From: Methylobacillus gramineus
GTDB taxonomy: Bacteria > Pseudomonadota > Gammaproteobacteria > Burkholderiales > Methylophilaceae
Direction of reading: 5' to 3'
Length of the DNA: 64,000 bases
Assembly: GCF_020532675.1 (NCBI RefSeq)
Contig: NZ_JAJAVE010000001.1
Span: forward strand, 744,001 to 808,000
Shown piece by piece: positions 17,029-26,438 of the stretch. The notes below the pieces were generated by a model that saw only the letters and a program-made list of their open reading frames with translations, had not been told where the DNA came from and did not search any database. The position numbers and the translations under genes are program-made. Numbering within the stretch: position 1 is the first letter of the stretch; the number at the start of each line of letters is the position of its first letter.

Positions 17029-19087
17029 GGTAGAGCGCTTCCAGTGCTTGAGTGAAACGCGCTGTATCAAACAGCTTGCTATCTCTTGTTGCTTGCAAAC
17101 GTTCCCGATAACGATTGAGCAGGGCTTGGTCTTGAGCAATGCTGATGGCAAGCGTTTCATAATGAGCGGGGTCGAATGTAATCAGCTCATGCAAGCCAGC
17201 TACCTGCAATAAACTGCCAGCAACGCGACTGGCAAAGGTGTCGCCTGAGCATGTGATCAATGGCAATCCCATCCACAAGGCATCACTTGCCGTGGTATGG
17301 GCATTGTAAGGCGCGGTATCCAGAAACAGGTCTGCAAGTGCATGGCGAGCCAGGTGCTGATCCATAGGGACTCGCGGAGCAAAGATCAGGCGTGCTGGGT
17401 CGATCCCCTGTTCTTGGGCGGCTTGCTGCAGGTTTTTTCTGGCGCTGGCATTGCATTCCAGCAACCAAAGGATACTTTGTGGCGTTGCCTGCAGTATGCG
17501 CATCCAGCTGGCAAATACTTGCGGCACAATCTTGAAGCTCTGGTTAAAGCAGCAAAATACAAAAGCATCCTCGGGGAGTCCACATGTGTTACGTGATGGG
17601 GTGTTGGCAATAGGCCGCTGCCTATCATTGGGCTGGTATGTCGTGGGCAGCAAGGCAAGCTGCTCCGTATAGTAAGAGGCCTGTGCTGCCGGTGTGATGA
17701 AGGCATCACTCAATATGTAGTCAATAAAGGGCGCGCCCATGGTTCCGGGAAAGCCTAGCCACGATACCTGAATCGGTGCTGGACGCAGTGCCAGAATGCC
17801 GGTACGGCTACCCTGGGTATAGCCGGTCAGGTCAACCAGGATATCTATGTGATCCGCATGAATCTGCTGCGCAGCCTCATGGATGGACAACGGGCGGATA
17901 TCAATGAAGTGATCCACAGCCTGTTCAATACGTTGCCGTGCGGGAGTGTGGTCATCCACGGCATACGAATACGCATATACCTCGACCTTGTCTCTATCGT
18001 GCAGCTCAAGCATTTCCGTGATCAGGGAGGCGAGTGGATGCAGGCGAAAATCTGCCGACAGATAGCCTATCCGTAGTTGAGTGCCTGTATCAACCTTGCG
18101 CGCAGCAGTTGGTCCAAGCAATGCAGGTTCCTGCATGAGCTTGGCATAACGCTGCCTGGTCCAGTTCTCTGCGCACTGTTGTTGTTCTGCTGCAGTGGTT
18201 CCTGGCATGGCAAGAAAAGCAAAAGGGGATATCTGCACCTGCGGTGCGGTCGCTACCCATTCCCGGATTTGAGCAATATCCTCTTCAATATTTTGCCAAT
18301 CGCAAGCGTGCTGCTTTTGATGTACCAAGTGTACTTTTGCGTGATACAGCAGGGGATCAAGCGCCAGCGCACGCTGATAGCAGACCATGGCCTGCTCCAG
18401 CTGCCCCAGTTCTCGCAAAACATTGCCCAGATTGTTGTGGCTATCGGCATCATGGGGAGACAGCTCAATTGAGCGATGATAGCTGGCAGCGGCTTCTGCG
18501 GCCTTGCCAAGCTCACGCTGAGCGTTGCCGAGGTTGTAATGCAGTGCTGCATCTTGTGGCTGCAAAGTGACTGCTTCTGCATAGGTTTTTTCTGCTGCAG
18601 CATAAGCCCCTCGCTGTTGTTGCTGGATACCCAATGCTTGCAAGGCGTGGGGTAAGGCAGCAATAGCGTCCTGATCGCGGGGATTGAGATGCAGTATTTT
18701 TCTGTAGCTGGCAATGGCTTCTGGCAATTGACCTGCTACATGGTAAGCCGAGGCAAGATTAGCCAGCAGATCAGTATCTCGTGGCGATATTGCCAACCCC
18801 TGATTGAAGTGACTGACTGCCTGATCAAGCTGGCCACAGGCCTGCAAGGCGAGTCCTAGGTTGTTATGAAAATCCGCGTTATTTGGTATCAGTGCCAACG
18901 CACGCTCAATGAAGCTTGTGGCTTCCTGATGGCGACGGGTCTGATGGCAAAGCACCCCGAGCAGATGCAAGGCATCCGCATGGCTGGGTTTTAGGGAAAG
19001 CAGCTGGCGGTACAGCGTTTCTGCCTCTGGCAAGCGTCCGTTTCGATGTGCATTGACGGCTGAATGGAAAAGTTGATCAGGATTCAT
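16991..19087 (-). CDS. TPR protein with O-GlcNAc transferase (GT41/SPINDLY) domain
   Basis: A 698-aa protein. Residues 1-250 form about seven TPRs of the DxHNNLGxxLxxxGxxxxAxxxY type. From about residue 340 comes a GT41 catalytic domain: LRIGYLSADFRLHPLA (the conserved His), DILVDLTGYTQGSR, PIQVSWLGFPGTMG and the UDP-site region LDTAPYNAHTTASDALWMG. Such proteins add GlcNAc (OGT) or other sugars (SPY, HMW1C-like) to proteins in the cytoplasm. The bacterial substrates are mostly unknown. It is 22 bp downstream of mnmC on the same strand and likely co-transcribed. Its 3' end overlaps the EAL-GGDEF gene by 38 bp. The donor sugar cannot be told from sequence. Confidence 0.88.
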   Translation of the reverse strand: MNPDQLFHSAVNAHRNGRLPEAETLYRQLLSLKPSHADALHLLGVLCHQTRRHQEATSFIERALALIPNNADFHNNLGLALQACGQLDQAVSHFNQGLAISPRDTDLLANLASAYHVAGQLPEAIASYRKILHLNPRDQDAIAALPHALQALGIQQQQRGAYAAAEKTYAEAVTLQPQDAALHYNLGNAQRELGKAAEAAASYHRSIELSPHDADSHNNLGNVLRELGQLEQAMVCYQRALALDPLLYHAKVHLVHQKQHACDWQNIEEDIAQIREWVATAPQVQISPFAFLAMPGTTAAEQQQCAENWTRQRYAKLMQEPALLGPTAARKVDTGTQLRIGYLSADFRLHPLASLITEMLELHDRDKVEVYAYSYAVDDHTPARQRIEQAVDHFIDIRPLSIHEAAQQIHADHIDILVDLTGYTQGSRTGILALRPAPIQVSWLGFPGTMGAPFIDYILSDAFITPAAQASYYTEQLALLPTTYQPNDRQRPIANTPSRNTCGLPEDAFVFCCFNQSFKIVPQVFASWMRILQATPQSILWLLECNASARKNLQQAAQEQGIDPARLIFAPRVPMDQHLARHALADLFLDTAPYNAHTTASDALWMGLPLITCSGDTFASRVAGSLLQVAGLHELITFDPAHYETLAISIAQDQALLNRYRERLQATRDSKLFDTARFTQALEALYLRLQKAPAHQLT

Positions 19088-19109
19088 TGTTAAATTAAAC
19101 CATATTCGC

Positions 19110-21059
19110 TTAAATCAATGGGTAACAAGCCAGGCCCTGCACCAGCCGTTTTAGTCCCAGCGACCGCAATAGAAAACGATTCGGATCTAGGGCGGCCAGC
19201 AAACCCTCATCCACCGGGGCAGGCTCTCCTGAAATGGCGCTGGCAAGCATGTCTGCGGCCAGGGGGGCGGTGGTCAGTCCCTTTGAACCATGGCCTAGAT
19301 TGACGTACAAGCCCTTTAGCCAGGGCAGGCTTTCAGGGGCAGCAGTATGGCGTGGCGGTTGTGCTTTTAGCGCGAGATGATCAAGCAGGGGACCTGCCAT
19401 CGGCAAGTAGTCGATGGTGGTACAACGCAAGGCTGCGCGGCCTTGTGGCGCTTGGGATGACAATGCCTGATGCAGATCAGGAGACATACGATGGAGCATC
19501 TCCAGATTTTGCGCATGGTCTTCTGAGCGTAACTCCAGCCCAATATCATCTGGGGTAAACGTGGCACCCAGGCAATGTTCCCCGTTCACTGAGGGACTGA
19601 TATAGCCATCGGTGCAGAGCAGGGTTTTCAAGTGTGCACTGATACCTGACTGGGGGAGTTGTGTGATTTGTCCGCGTACAGGTGATAGCGGCAAGTGGGC
19701 AGCCTGGTCAAAACTGGCAGCCTGGTTGGCATTTGCAATAATCAGTACCGGGGCTTCTGCCAGCAATTGATGTTGATCCCACACCTGCCACAGATCACCT
19801 ACCTGTTTCAATTGGATGGCCTGCGTGTTGATGAGCACCTGGATATTCGGGTGCTGGGTCAAGGCATGACAAAATGCGGCTGGCTTTACCCAGCCAGCTT
19901 CAGGGAAGAACATCGCCTCATGTGTCAGCGGAACGCCCGCCAACAGGCTGGCTTGCGCCTGGTCGACCATATAAACCAAATCAGCTGGAAAATGGCGTGC
20001 AGCAATAACATGACTGCGATCCAGCTCAGCCGCATCATGGCCCAGTTGCAGCATGCCACAGCGAGCATGGGCATCAGGGGGTATATCCAGTTGCTGCAAT
20101 AATCGCAGGCTGTGTAGATAGCCTGCGAGCGACAAGCGGTCAAGCGGCACGTCCTTGCGTGCCAGCTTGGGATACAGTATCCCCAGTGGATTTCCGGATG
20201 CTTCCTGTGCCACATGAGCATGCTGTTCTATCAGGGTCACATGCCAGCCACGGTCAGCCAGGGCGCGGCTGCTGGAGGTGCCAGCAATGCCGCCGCCAAT
20301 GACAATCGCTTGTGTGGGCTTGGCATGAAATGGTGGCTGCCTGTGGCTAAACCGCCCACATAGCATTTCCCGCTTTCTGCCGTGCCCTGGCACCTTGTTT
20401 ACCTCGAACCCTGCAGCCTGCAATCCACGCTTGACCACACCTGCGCTAGTGAAGGTAGCAAACGTGGTGTGCTGGTGTGAAAGTGTCGCCATCCGTTCAA
20501 ACAAGGCTGGCTGCCACATTTCCGGATTTTTGGCAGGGGAGAATCCATCAAGGAACCAGGCATCCACACTGGCGTGTAATGCTGGTAGCGTATCCAGTAA
20601 ATCACCAATCAATAAGGTGAGACTGACACGCCCCTGATCAAAAATCATCCGGTGCCAGCCTGGTGCCAACTGCTGATATTGCGTGAGCAGTGCCTGAGTG
20701 AATGGATCCAGCTCTGGCCACAGTGCCAGTGCCTGGGCAAGATCAGCCCAGGATAATGGGTATTTTTCAGTACTGACGAAATGAAGCCGGGCATGCGCCG
20801 GGGCATGATGACGCCACAGTTGCCACGCACAGAGAAAATTGAGCCCTGTGCCAAAACCAGTTTCAGCAATGGTAAAGCTATTTTCCTGCATGGCATGCCA
20901 GCGTTCAGCCAATTGATTATGTCGCAGGAATACATGACGCGTTTCTTCCAGCCCACTGGCACGCGAAAAGTAAACGTCACCATACAGGGTGGAGTAGGGC
21001 TGACCATCCTGCCACTGCAAGCTTGCCGTGCAGGATGCTGAAGTTGTTTGTTGGGACAT
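19110..21059 (-). CDS. mnmC: Bifunctional tRNA mnm5s2U biosynthesis protein MnmC
   Basis: A 649-aa fusion that completes mnm5s2U at the wobble base of tRNAs for Lys, Glu, Gln and others. The N-terminal MnmD methyltransferase (about 1-240) has ETGFGTGLNFL for SAM and WFLDGFSPAKNPEMW. The C-terminal MnmC1 FAD oxidase (about 250-640) has the dinucleotide motif IVIGGGIAGTSSSRALA, GNPLGILYPKLA and the LYVNLGHGSKGLTTAPL end. FAD oxidation removes the carboxymethyl group and MnmD methylates the amine. Length is normal for the two-domain form. It diverges from modA across 122 bp and heads a two-gene unit with the TPR transferase. Confidence 0.94.
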   Translation of the reverse strand: MSQQTTSASCTASLQWQDGQPYSTLYGDVYFSRASGLEETRHVFLRHNQLAERWHAMQENSFTIAETGFGTGLNFLCAWQLWRHHAPAHARLHFVSTEKYPLSWADLAQALALWPELDPFTQALLTQYQQLAPGWHRMIFDQGRVSLTLLIGDLLDTLPALHASVDAWFLDGFSPAKNPEMWQPALFERMATLSHQHTTFATFTSAGVVKRGLQAAGFEVNKVPGHGRKREMLCGRFSHRQPPFHAKPTQAIVIGGGIAGTSSSRALADRGWHVTLIEQHAHVAQEASGNPLGILYPKLARKDVPLDRLSLAGYLHSLRLLQQLDIPPDAHARCGMLQLGHDAAELDRSHVIAARHFPADLVYMVDQAQASLLAGVPLTHEAMFFPEAGWVKPAAFCHALTQHPNIQVLINTQAIQLKQVGDLWQVWDQHQLLAEAPVLIIANANQAASFDQAAHLPLSPVRGQITQLPQSGISAHLKTLLCTDGYISPSVNGEHCLGATFTPDDIGLELRSEDHAQNLEMLHRMSPDLHQALSSQAPQGRAALRCTTIDYLPMAGPLLDHLALKAQPPRHTAAPESLPWLKGLYVNLGHGSKGLTTAPLAADMLASAISGEPAPVDEGLLAALDPNRFLLRSLGLKRLVQGLACYPLI

Positions 21060-21084
21060 GGTTCTATTTTTGTGGCGAGGTCTA

Positions 21085-21116
21085 TATAATTTCGTTATAT
21101 TTGCAAAAAGATAATG
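21085..21116 (+). promoter_or_regulatory. modABC promoter with ModE-like operator
   Basis: A perfect -10 TATAAT (21085-21090), with only a weak -35 (TTCTAT, 21062-21067, 17-bp spacing). From 21093 runs CGTTAT, 12 bases, then ATAATG. This matches the layout of the E. coli modA ModE operator as I recall it (CGTTAT-N12-ATAACG), with one mismatch, and covers the expected start site. Molybdate-bound ModE would then repress modABC. No modE gene is in the window. Confidence 0.6.
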
Positions 21117-21181
21117 CTTTTACTGAGTTCTATTCCATCCCACTTCTTTTAAACATTCACTTCATCTCCGAAAGAACGTAT

Positions 21182-21961
21182 ATGAAATTCGCTTTTTCAC
21201 GCATTCTGGCGCCATTGTACCTCGTGCTATTCACGGCAGTGGCGCATGCAGCGCCTACCAATATTGCAGCCGCGGCAGACCTCAAGTTTGTTCTGGAGGA
21301 GTTGTCCAAATCGTTTGAGCAGCAATCCGGTGAAAAGCTGGCCGTGACCTATGGCGCATCCGGCGCCATTACCACGCAGATTATCAATGGTGCTCCCTTC
21401 CAGTTGTTTCTTTCAGCAGATGAAGACTATGTCCTCAAGCTTTCCACTGCCGGGCTGACCAGGGACGAAGGCGTATTGTACGCTACCGGCCATTTGGTGA
21501 TCGTGACACCTAAAAATGCTGCACTGGGCGTGGATAGTGAGCTGAAGGGCTTGGCGGCTGCACTCAAGAGTGGCAAGCTGCAACGTTTTGCCATTGCCAA
21601 CCCTGAGCATGCTCCTTATGGGCGCCGTGCCGTGGAAATCTTGAAGCATGCAGGCCTGTGGGAAGACATTCAGTCCAAGCTGGTGCTGGGTGAAAACGTT
21701 TCACAAGCGGCCCAGTTTGCTACCAGCGGCTCTACCGATGGTGGTATTGTGGCGCTTTCCCTCGTCAAGTCACCACAGGTCATCAATACCGTGAATTATG
21801 CTGAAATTCCCGAGAGCTGGCATAGCCCACAAAAACAACGCATGGTGTTGCTGAAGAATGCAGACAGCACCGCCAAGGCTTTTTATGATTATTTACAGAA
21901 GCCTGCCGCCCGGGAAATCTTCCGTCGCTATGGTTTCGTTTTACCTGGTGAAGCCAATTAA
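21182..21961 (+). CDS. modA: Molybdate ABC transporter periplasmic binding protein ModA
   Basis: A 259-aa solute-binding protein with a signal peptide to about residue 23 (AHA) and the ModA opening TNIAAAADLKFVLEELSKSF. GASGAITTQI and ANPEHAPYGRRAVEIL carry the oxyanion and hinge residues. It captures molybdate (or tungstate) in the periplasm and delivers it to ModB. The open frame runs up to 21023, but the signal peptide fixes the ATG at 21182. The stop overlaps the modB start by one base (TAATG). Regulation by ModE is suggested by the operator-like dyad upstream. The operon feeds molybdoenzymes such as MsrP, encoded 26 kb downstream. Confidence 0.95.
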   Translation: MKFAFSRILAPLYLVLFTAVAHAAPTNIAAAADLKFVLEELSKSFEQQSGEKLAVTYGASGAITTQIINGAPFQLFLSADEDYVLKLSTAGLTRDEGVLYATGHLVIVTPKNAALGVDSELKGLAAALKSGKLQRFAIANPEHAPYGRRAVEILKHAGLWEDIQSKLVLGENVSQAAQFATSGSTDGGIVALSLVKSPQVINTVNYAEIPESWHSPQKQRMVLLKNADSTAKAFYDYLQKPAAREIFRRYGFVLPGEAN

Positions 21962-22641
21962 TGGATTGGACGGCTTTATGGCTCTCGCTCAAGCTGGGAG
22001 CCATGACGATTCTTGTGTTGATACCCGTCGCATTGTTCGCGGCACGCTTCCTCGCTTATCGTAGATTTTTCGGCAAGCCAGTGGCTGAAGCGCTGCTGGC
22101 AGTGCCCCTGGTGTTGCCACCTACCGTGGTAGGGTATTACTTGCTGGTCGGGCTGGGAAACCAGTCATGGCTGGGACAATGGCTGATGCAGACTACCGGC
22201 CATCTGCTGGTGTTTCATTTTTCAGGTTTATTGCTTGCCTCCATTATCGTCAACATCCCGTTTGCCGTACAACCCATACAGCGTGGCTTTGAGTCTATCC
22301 CGCAGGATGTCAGGGATGCGGCGGCATGCTGCCGCATGTCATCCCTGCGCATGTTGTTGACGGTAGAGCTGCCACTGGCCTGGCCGGGGATTCTCACTGC
22401 GATCGTGCTGACGTTTGCCCATACGCTGGGGGAGTTTGGCGTAGTGTTGATGGTAGGAGGCAGCCTGCCGGGCGAGACCAAGACCATTGCCATTAGTATT
22501 TATGACCGTGTGCAGGCGCTGGATTTTGCTGCAGCAGGCAATATGTCATTGATGCTGCTGGTATTCTCGGTGGTGGTGCTGGCGTTGGCGAATAGCCTGT
22601 CCAGGAAGTTCGGTCGAAGGGGAGGCTATCATGAGCTCTGA
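21961..22641 (+). CDS. modB: Molybdate ABC transporter permease ModB
   Basis: A 226-aa inner-membrane permease with five or six helices. The coupling-loop EAA motif reads DVRDAAACCRMSSLRMLLTVELPLAWPGI near residue 115-140, where ModB docks onto ModC, and HTLGEFGVVLMVGG follows. Its ATG overlaps the modA stop by one base. The modC ATG overlaps its end by 11 bp. Both overlaps support one coupled operon. Length is normal for ModB. Confidence 0.95.
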   Translation: MDWTALWLSLKLGAMTILVLIPVALFAARFLAYRRFFGKPVAEALLAVPLVLPPTVVGYYLLVGLGNQSWLGQWLMQTTGHLLVFHFSGLLLASIIVNIPFAVQPIQRGFESIPQDVRDAAACCRMSSLRMLLTVELPLAWPGILTAIVLTFAHTLGEFGVVLMVGGSLPGETKTIAISIYDRVQALDFAAAGNMSLMLLVFSVVVLALANSLSRKFGRRGGYHEL

Positions 22642-23695
22642 TCTATGGTTGAAAGTTGCATTGCAGCGACCTTTTGCCCTGGAAGCGGAACTGCGCTGTG
22701 CTGAAGGCGAGTTGCTGGCGCTACTGGGGCCTTCCGGCAGTGGAAAATCCACGATACTGAGGCTAATCGCAGGTTTGCAATATCCACAGTCTGGCTCCAT
22801 CAAGCTGGGGAACAATACCTGGTTTGACCAGCAGGTTCGCCTGACTCCGCAGCAACGCCGTGTCGGCTATGTACCGCAAAATTACGGTTTGTTTCCACAC
22901 ATGAGCGCACTGAACAATGTCGCTGCAGGCTTGCATCATCTACCACGCGATGCACAAAACCACCAAGCGCGACAGTGGCTGGAAAGGGTTCACCTTTCTG
23001 ATTATGCCAAGCGCAAACCCGCAGAGCTGTCCGGTGGCCAGCAACAGCGCGTGGCATTGGCGAGGGCTCTGGCAGCAGACCCCTCGATTCTGCTGCTTGA
23101 TGAGCCATTCTCCGCCCTTGACAGCATCACGCGTGAAAGCCTGTATATCCAGCTTGCCGAGCTGAAGGCCGGACTGAACATTCCCATCATCCTTGTGACG
23201 CATGACTTGAATGAAGCCAGCATGCTGGCAGACAGAATTGCGCTGATAGACAATGGCAGTATCCTGCAGAGTGGCGCACCAGACCACGTTATTCGTCAAC
23301 CTGCCAGCCGTCGCGTCGCTGAGCTGGTGGGATTGCATAATATATTGCGCAGTGAGCTAGTCGCCAGGACAGAGAGCACAGTCACGCTCAAGCTGGGACA
23401 GTGCTTGCTCAATCTCCCAATCACGCAGGCAGTTGGCCCTGGTAGCCACGATTATCTGTACTGGATATTGCCCACGAATGCCTTGGAAGTGGTTGGTCAG
23501 GATCAAACGGCCACCCTGCACGGCAGCATCAACAAGATATTACGTCTGGGAAACCTTGCTCGCCTGTTTGTCAGGGTGGATGGTGCTAGCGAAGTATTCC
23601 AACTCCAAGTCGCTGGTCATCATCATTTTGAAGTTGGGCAAGTGCTGGCCTTCAAGCTCGATACTAGTCAGGCTCATATCCTGCCTGCTGTTTAA
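22631..23695 (+). CDS. modC: Molybdate ABC transporter ATPase ModC
   Basis: A 354-aa ATPase that powers molybdate uptake. Walker A GPSGSGKST is near residue 34, the Q-loop VGYVPQNYGLFPH near 80, signature LSGGQQQRVALARAL near 131, Walker B ILLLDEPFSALD near 153 and the H-loop ILVTHDLNEA after it. A C-terminal TOBE domain (about 285-350) can bind molybdate and give feedback control. The start overlaps modB by 11 bp. A short CTGAGA/TCTCAG stem (23725-23740) follows the stop without a T-tract. Confidence 0.94.
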   Translation: MSSDLWLKVALQRPFALEAELRCAEGELLALLGPSGSGKSTILRLIAGLQYPQSGSIKLGNNTWFDQQVRLTPQQRRVGYVPQNYGLFPHMSALNNVAAGLHHLPRDAQNHQARQWLERVHLSDYAKRKPAELSGGQQQRVALARALAADPSILLLDEPFSALDSITRESLYIQLAELKAGLNIPIILVTHDLNEASMLADRIALIDNGSILQSGAPDHVIRQPASRRVAELVGLHNILRSELVARTESTVTLKLGQCLLNLPITQAVGPGSHDYLYWILPTNALEVVGQDQTATLHGSINKILRLGNLARLFVRVDGASEVFQLQVAGHHHFEVGQVLAFKLDTSQAHILPAV

Positions 23696-23782
23696 TTACC
23701 TGCATCCATGAGCAAAATAGCCCCCTGAGAACTATCTCAGCAATGACTTGCCTATCAATCAGAATGAATTAAAGGGGCAGCG

Positions 23783-25783
23783 TTGAGATACAGGCGGGAG
23801 ATAGATGGGCTGAGAGCCGTTGCCGTGATGGCTGTATTATTGTTCCACGGCGGGCTACTGGGATTTAGTGGTGGCTATATCGGCGTGGATATCTTTTTTG
23901 TGATCAGTGGCTATCTGATCACAACCATCATCCTGGACGAGGTGGAAGCAGGGCGTTTCTCCATCGTCAATTTCTATGAGAGGCGCGCCAGGCGCATCCT
24001 CCCAGCACTGACTGTAGTGCTCATTGCCACCAGCATCGCGGCTTACACCATGATGCCGTCCTCCTTGCTGCAAGCGTATGCCAAAAGCCTGATATCGGTG
24101 GCAAGCTTCTGTTCCAATATATTTTTTTACCTGACCAGCGGCTATTTTTCTACCGCATCCGATGAAAAGCCGCTTCTGCATACCTGGAGCCTGGCAGTGG
24201 AGGAGCAGTACTACCTGTTTTTCCCGTTGCTGGTTTCCATGCTGTGGTTTATCGGCCGTTCGCGCCTGGCATGGCTGATCGCTTTCTTGTCTCTGTTGTC
24301 ATTGGTATGCTCTGAATATCTGCTCGTGCAACAGGCCATTGATGCCAATTTTTACCTGATTTTCAGTCGCGCATGGGAGTTATTTGCTGGCTCATTGCTT
24401 GCCTTTTCCCGGGTAGCTGACAGCCCATTGCCGCCATGGGGCAGGCAGGTTGGTAGCGGATGTGGATTGCTGTTGATCATACTGGCGATTTTTACACTGG
24501 ATCAACATACGCCATTTCCGGGGCTGTATGCCTTGTTGCCAGTATTTGGCACTTGCATGGTGATTGCATACAGCAACCAACAGACGATGGTCGGGCGGTT
24601 GCTATCTTCCAGGCTGATGGTGGGCTTAGGCTTGATCTCCTATTCACTGTATCTCTGGCATCAACCCCTGTTTGCATTTCTGCGCATGAAGCATCTGGCT
24701 GAGCCTAGTGCCGGCATGTTCTGGATCGCTATCGGCATCAGTGTGCTGCTGGCAATTTTGAGCTACTACTTTATAGAACAACCTTTCAGGAACAAGTCCA
24801 GGTTTGGTAGAACACGTATTTTCCAGCTTTCCGCTTTTTCAATTGCGCTGATGCTCTTGATCGGGTTGTCCGGGATCCTCTTCAAAGGGTTTCCATATCG
24901 GTTTGATCACCATGAGTTAGCCAAAAGCGTGGAATCCAGCCCCAAACGTGAGGAATGCCATACTGGCGGTGTCGATTTTTTAAAGCCCGAACAGAGCTGC
25001 CGTTATTTCGGCCAGCATGTACGGTGGGCAAGTTTTGGCGATAGCCATACGGTTGAACTGGCTTACGCCCTGGCCGACAGGCTTAAGCCAAGCGGGCAGG
25101 GCATGCTGCACCTGAGCTTCAGTGGCTGCCCTCCTGCCTTGCAATTTGAAGCCATACAGCCAGGCTGCTCGCAGTGGATCAATGAGTCGCTGCAATACCT
25201 GGAAAATCAGCACGATATCAGTCATGTTTTAATAGGGTTCAGCTACACGCGATTCCTGTTTGGCGAGCTTGGGCATCATTACCCTGGCATCACGGATGAA
25301 AGTCCTGCCAACAAGTTCAGTGAAATCTATGCTGGCCGGTCAGCGCAGGAGTTGCGGCAGATTTACTGGAAAAGTTACGAGGAGATGATCCATCGCCTGC
25401 TCAAGGCCGGGAAAACGGTTTATATGCTGTATCCGGTTCCTGAGTTGCCGATGGATATCAGCAAGGCATTGACACCATTGACTATCTTTCATCATGAATC
25501 ACGCCTCAACCTGGAAGAAATGACGAGTGCTCAATATTATGCCGAACGCAATGCATTCATCATCAAGCAGTTGGACAGCTTGCCTTATGGTCAACATCTG
25601 CATGCAATTAAGCCGGTAGATATTCTCTGTAAGTCTGGATATTGCCCGGCAATAATGGAAGGCAAAGCCCTATATTTTGACGAAAGCCATTTAAGTCTGC
25701 AGGGTGCGTATCAGTTGATTGATCACGGGATTCCCTTTGATCAGCTCAAGCTCGATTCACCTGCAAGCCATGAGCCACGATGA
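23783..25783 (+). CDS. OafA-type O-acyltransferase with SGNH domain
   Basis: A 666-aa membrane acyltransferase. The N-terminal Acyltransferase_3 part (about 1-350) has ten or so helices, starts YRREIDGLRAVAV with the catalytic-region HGG at residue ~22, and contains FFVISGYLIT and RRARRILPAL. The C-terminal SGNH part has FGDSH near residue 418 and DESHLS near 632. Such enzymes O-acetylate LPS O-antigen, peptidoglycan or other surface glycans. The start is a TTG: the family's N-terminus begins there, AAAGGGG lies 7 bases before it, and no in-frame ATG is usable. It stands alone, 87 bp after modC, with a strong terminator behind. Confidence 0.88.
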   Translation: MRYRREIDGLRAVAVMAVLLFHGGLLGFSGGYIGVDIFFVISGYLITTIILDEVEAGRFSIVNFYERRARRILPALTVVLIATSIAAYTMMPSSLLQAYAKSLISVASFCSNIFFYLTSGYFSTASDEKPLLHTWSLAVEEQYYLFFPLLVSMLWFIGRSRLAWLIAFLSLLSLVCSEYLLVQQAIDANFYLIFSRAWELFAGSLLAFSRVADSPLPPWGRQVGSGCGLLLIILAIFTLDQHTPFPGLYALLPVFGTCMVIAYSNQQTMVGRLLSSRLMVGLGLISYSLYLWHQPLFAFLRMKHLAEPSAGMFWIAIGISVLLAILSYYFIEQPFRNKSRFGRTRIFQLSAFSIALMLLIGLSGILFKGFPYRFDHHELAKSVESSPKREECHTGGVDFLKPEQSCRYFGQHVRWASFGDSHTVELAYALADRLKPSGQGMLHLSFSGCPPALQFEAIQPGCSQWINESLQYLENQHDISHVLIGFSYTRFLFGELGHHYPGITDESPANKFSEIYAGRSAQELRQIYWKSYEEMIHRLLKAGKTVYMLYPVPELPMDISKALTPLTIFHHESRLNLEEMTSAQYYAERNAFIIKQLDSLPYGQHLHAIKPVDILCKSGYCPAIMEGKALYFDESHLSLQGAYQLIDHGIPFDQLKLDSPASHEPR

Positions 25784-25863
25784 GGTAGCACAGATCATGC
25801 TATTTATAATTGTTGATTACTTCCAAATACTTAAGCTCATCCACGGCAATCTTGCAGCAGCAT

Positions 25864-25891
25864 AAAAACTCCCGCAGATGCGGGAGTTTTT
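25864..25891 (+). terminator. Terminator after the acyltransferase
   Basis: 12-bp arms AAAAACTCCCGC and GCGGGAGTTTTT with loop AGAT. T-tract on both exits, so it can act both ways. Confidence 0.85.
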
Positions 25892-25968
25892 ATATCAGCA
25901 GACTTGCCCATGAGCATGGGAATCGTCAAACAAGAGGGAGCAATGTCGGCGCAAAGCCAGCATCAATT

Positions 25969-26208
25969 TCAATGCTTGCTTTGGGTGAGAGCACTTTCAC
26001 TCGTATCGTCTGCTTCATCCAGCTTTTGATGGAGATCTTTCTTGCTGTAGTGGCCTGGATAGGGGCCGCATAAATCCTGCATTCTATTGGACAGATAGGT
26101 TTTATTTTCTGCCATTATTTCCAGTTGAACCGAAGTGATCTTGCCCAGTTTCTGATTCACTCCACCCACAAACTCTTTCCAGTTACTTTCAACTTCATGC
26201 CATTTCAT
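25969..26208 (-). CDS. CsbD-family stress protein
   Basis: A 79-aa protein. MKWHEVESNWKEFVGGVNQK, then KLGKIT, lines up with the CsbD opening MNWDQIEGKWKQLKGKVKE, the family of sigma-B and RpoS-linked small stress proteins (E. coli YjbJ). The second half (CGPYPGHYSKKDLHQKLDE) follows the CsbD pattern, and a Ser/Thr tail is added. The function of CsbD proteins is not known; they are abundant in stationary phase. The ATG at 26208 has AAAGGA 7 bases upstream and is preferred to the frame start at 26238. It sits with the 35-aa miniprotein in the gap before ndvB. Confidence 0.75.
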   Translation of the reverse strand: MKWHEVESNWKEFVGGVNQKLGKITSVQLEIMAENKTYLSNRMQDLCGPYPGHYSKKDLHQKLDEADDTSESALTQSKH

Positions 26209-26438
26209 CTGAGTTTCCTTTATCTGTAGTCCCATCATGATGAATATCAGTTGGGTGCGAAATTAAAGTAAGAACTCATGGGTAGATATCAATCCAGAAT
26301 ATGAATTGCGTATGGGTACCAAACTTGTCCCGCACTGGTAATCCTAGAAGTAAATCTAATCCTTCACCGTCTGTTACCACACTTACACACGGTGATATTT
26401 CAATCATGCTGGCATCGATTCATCGTCGATTAACGGCC

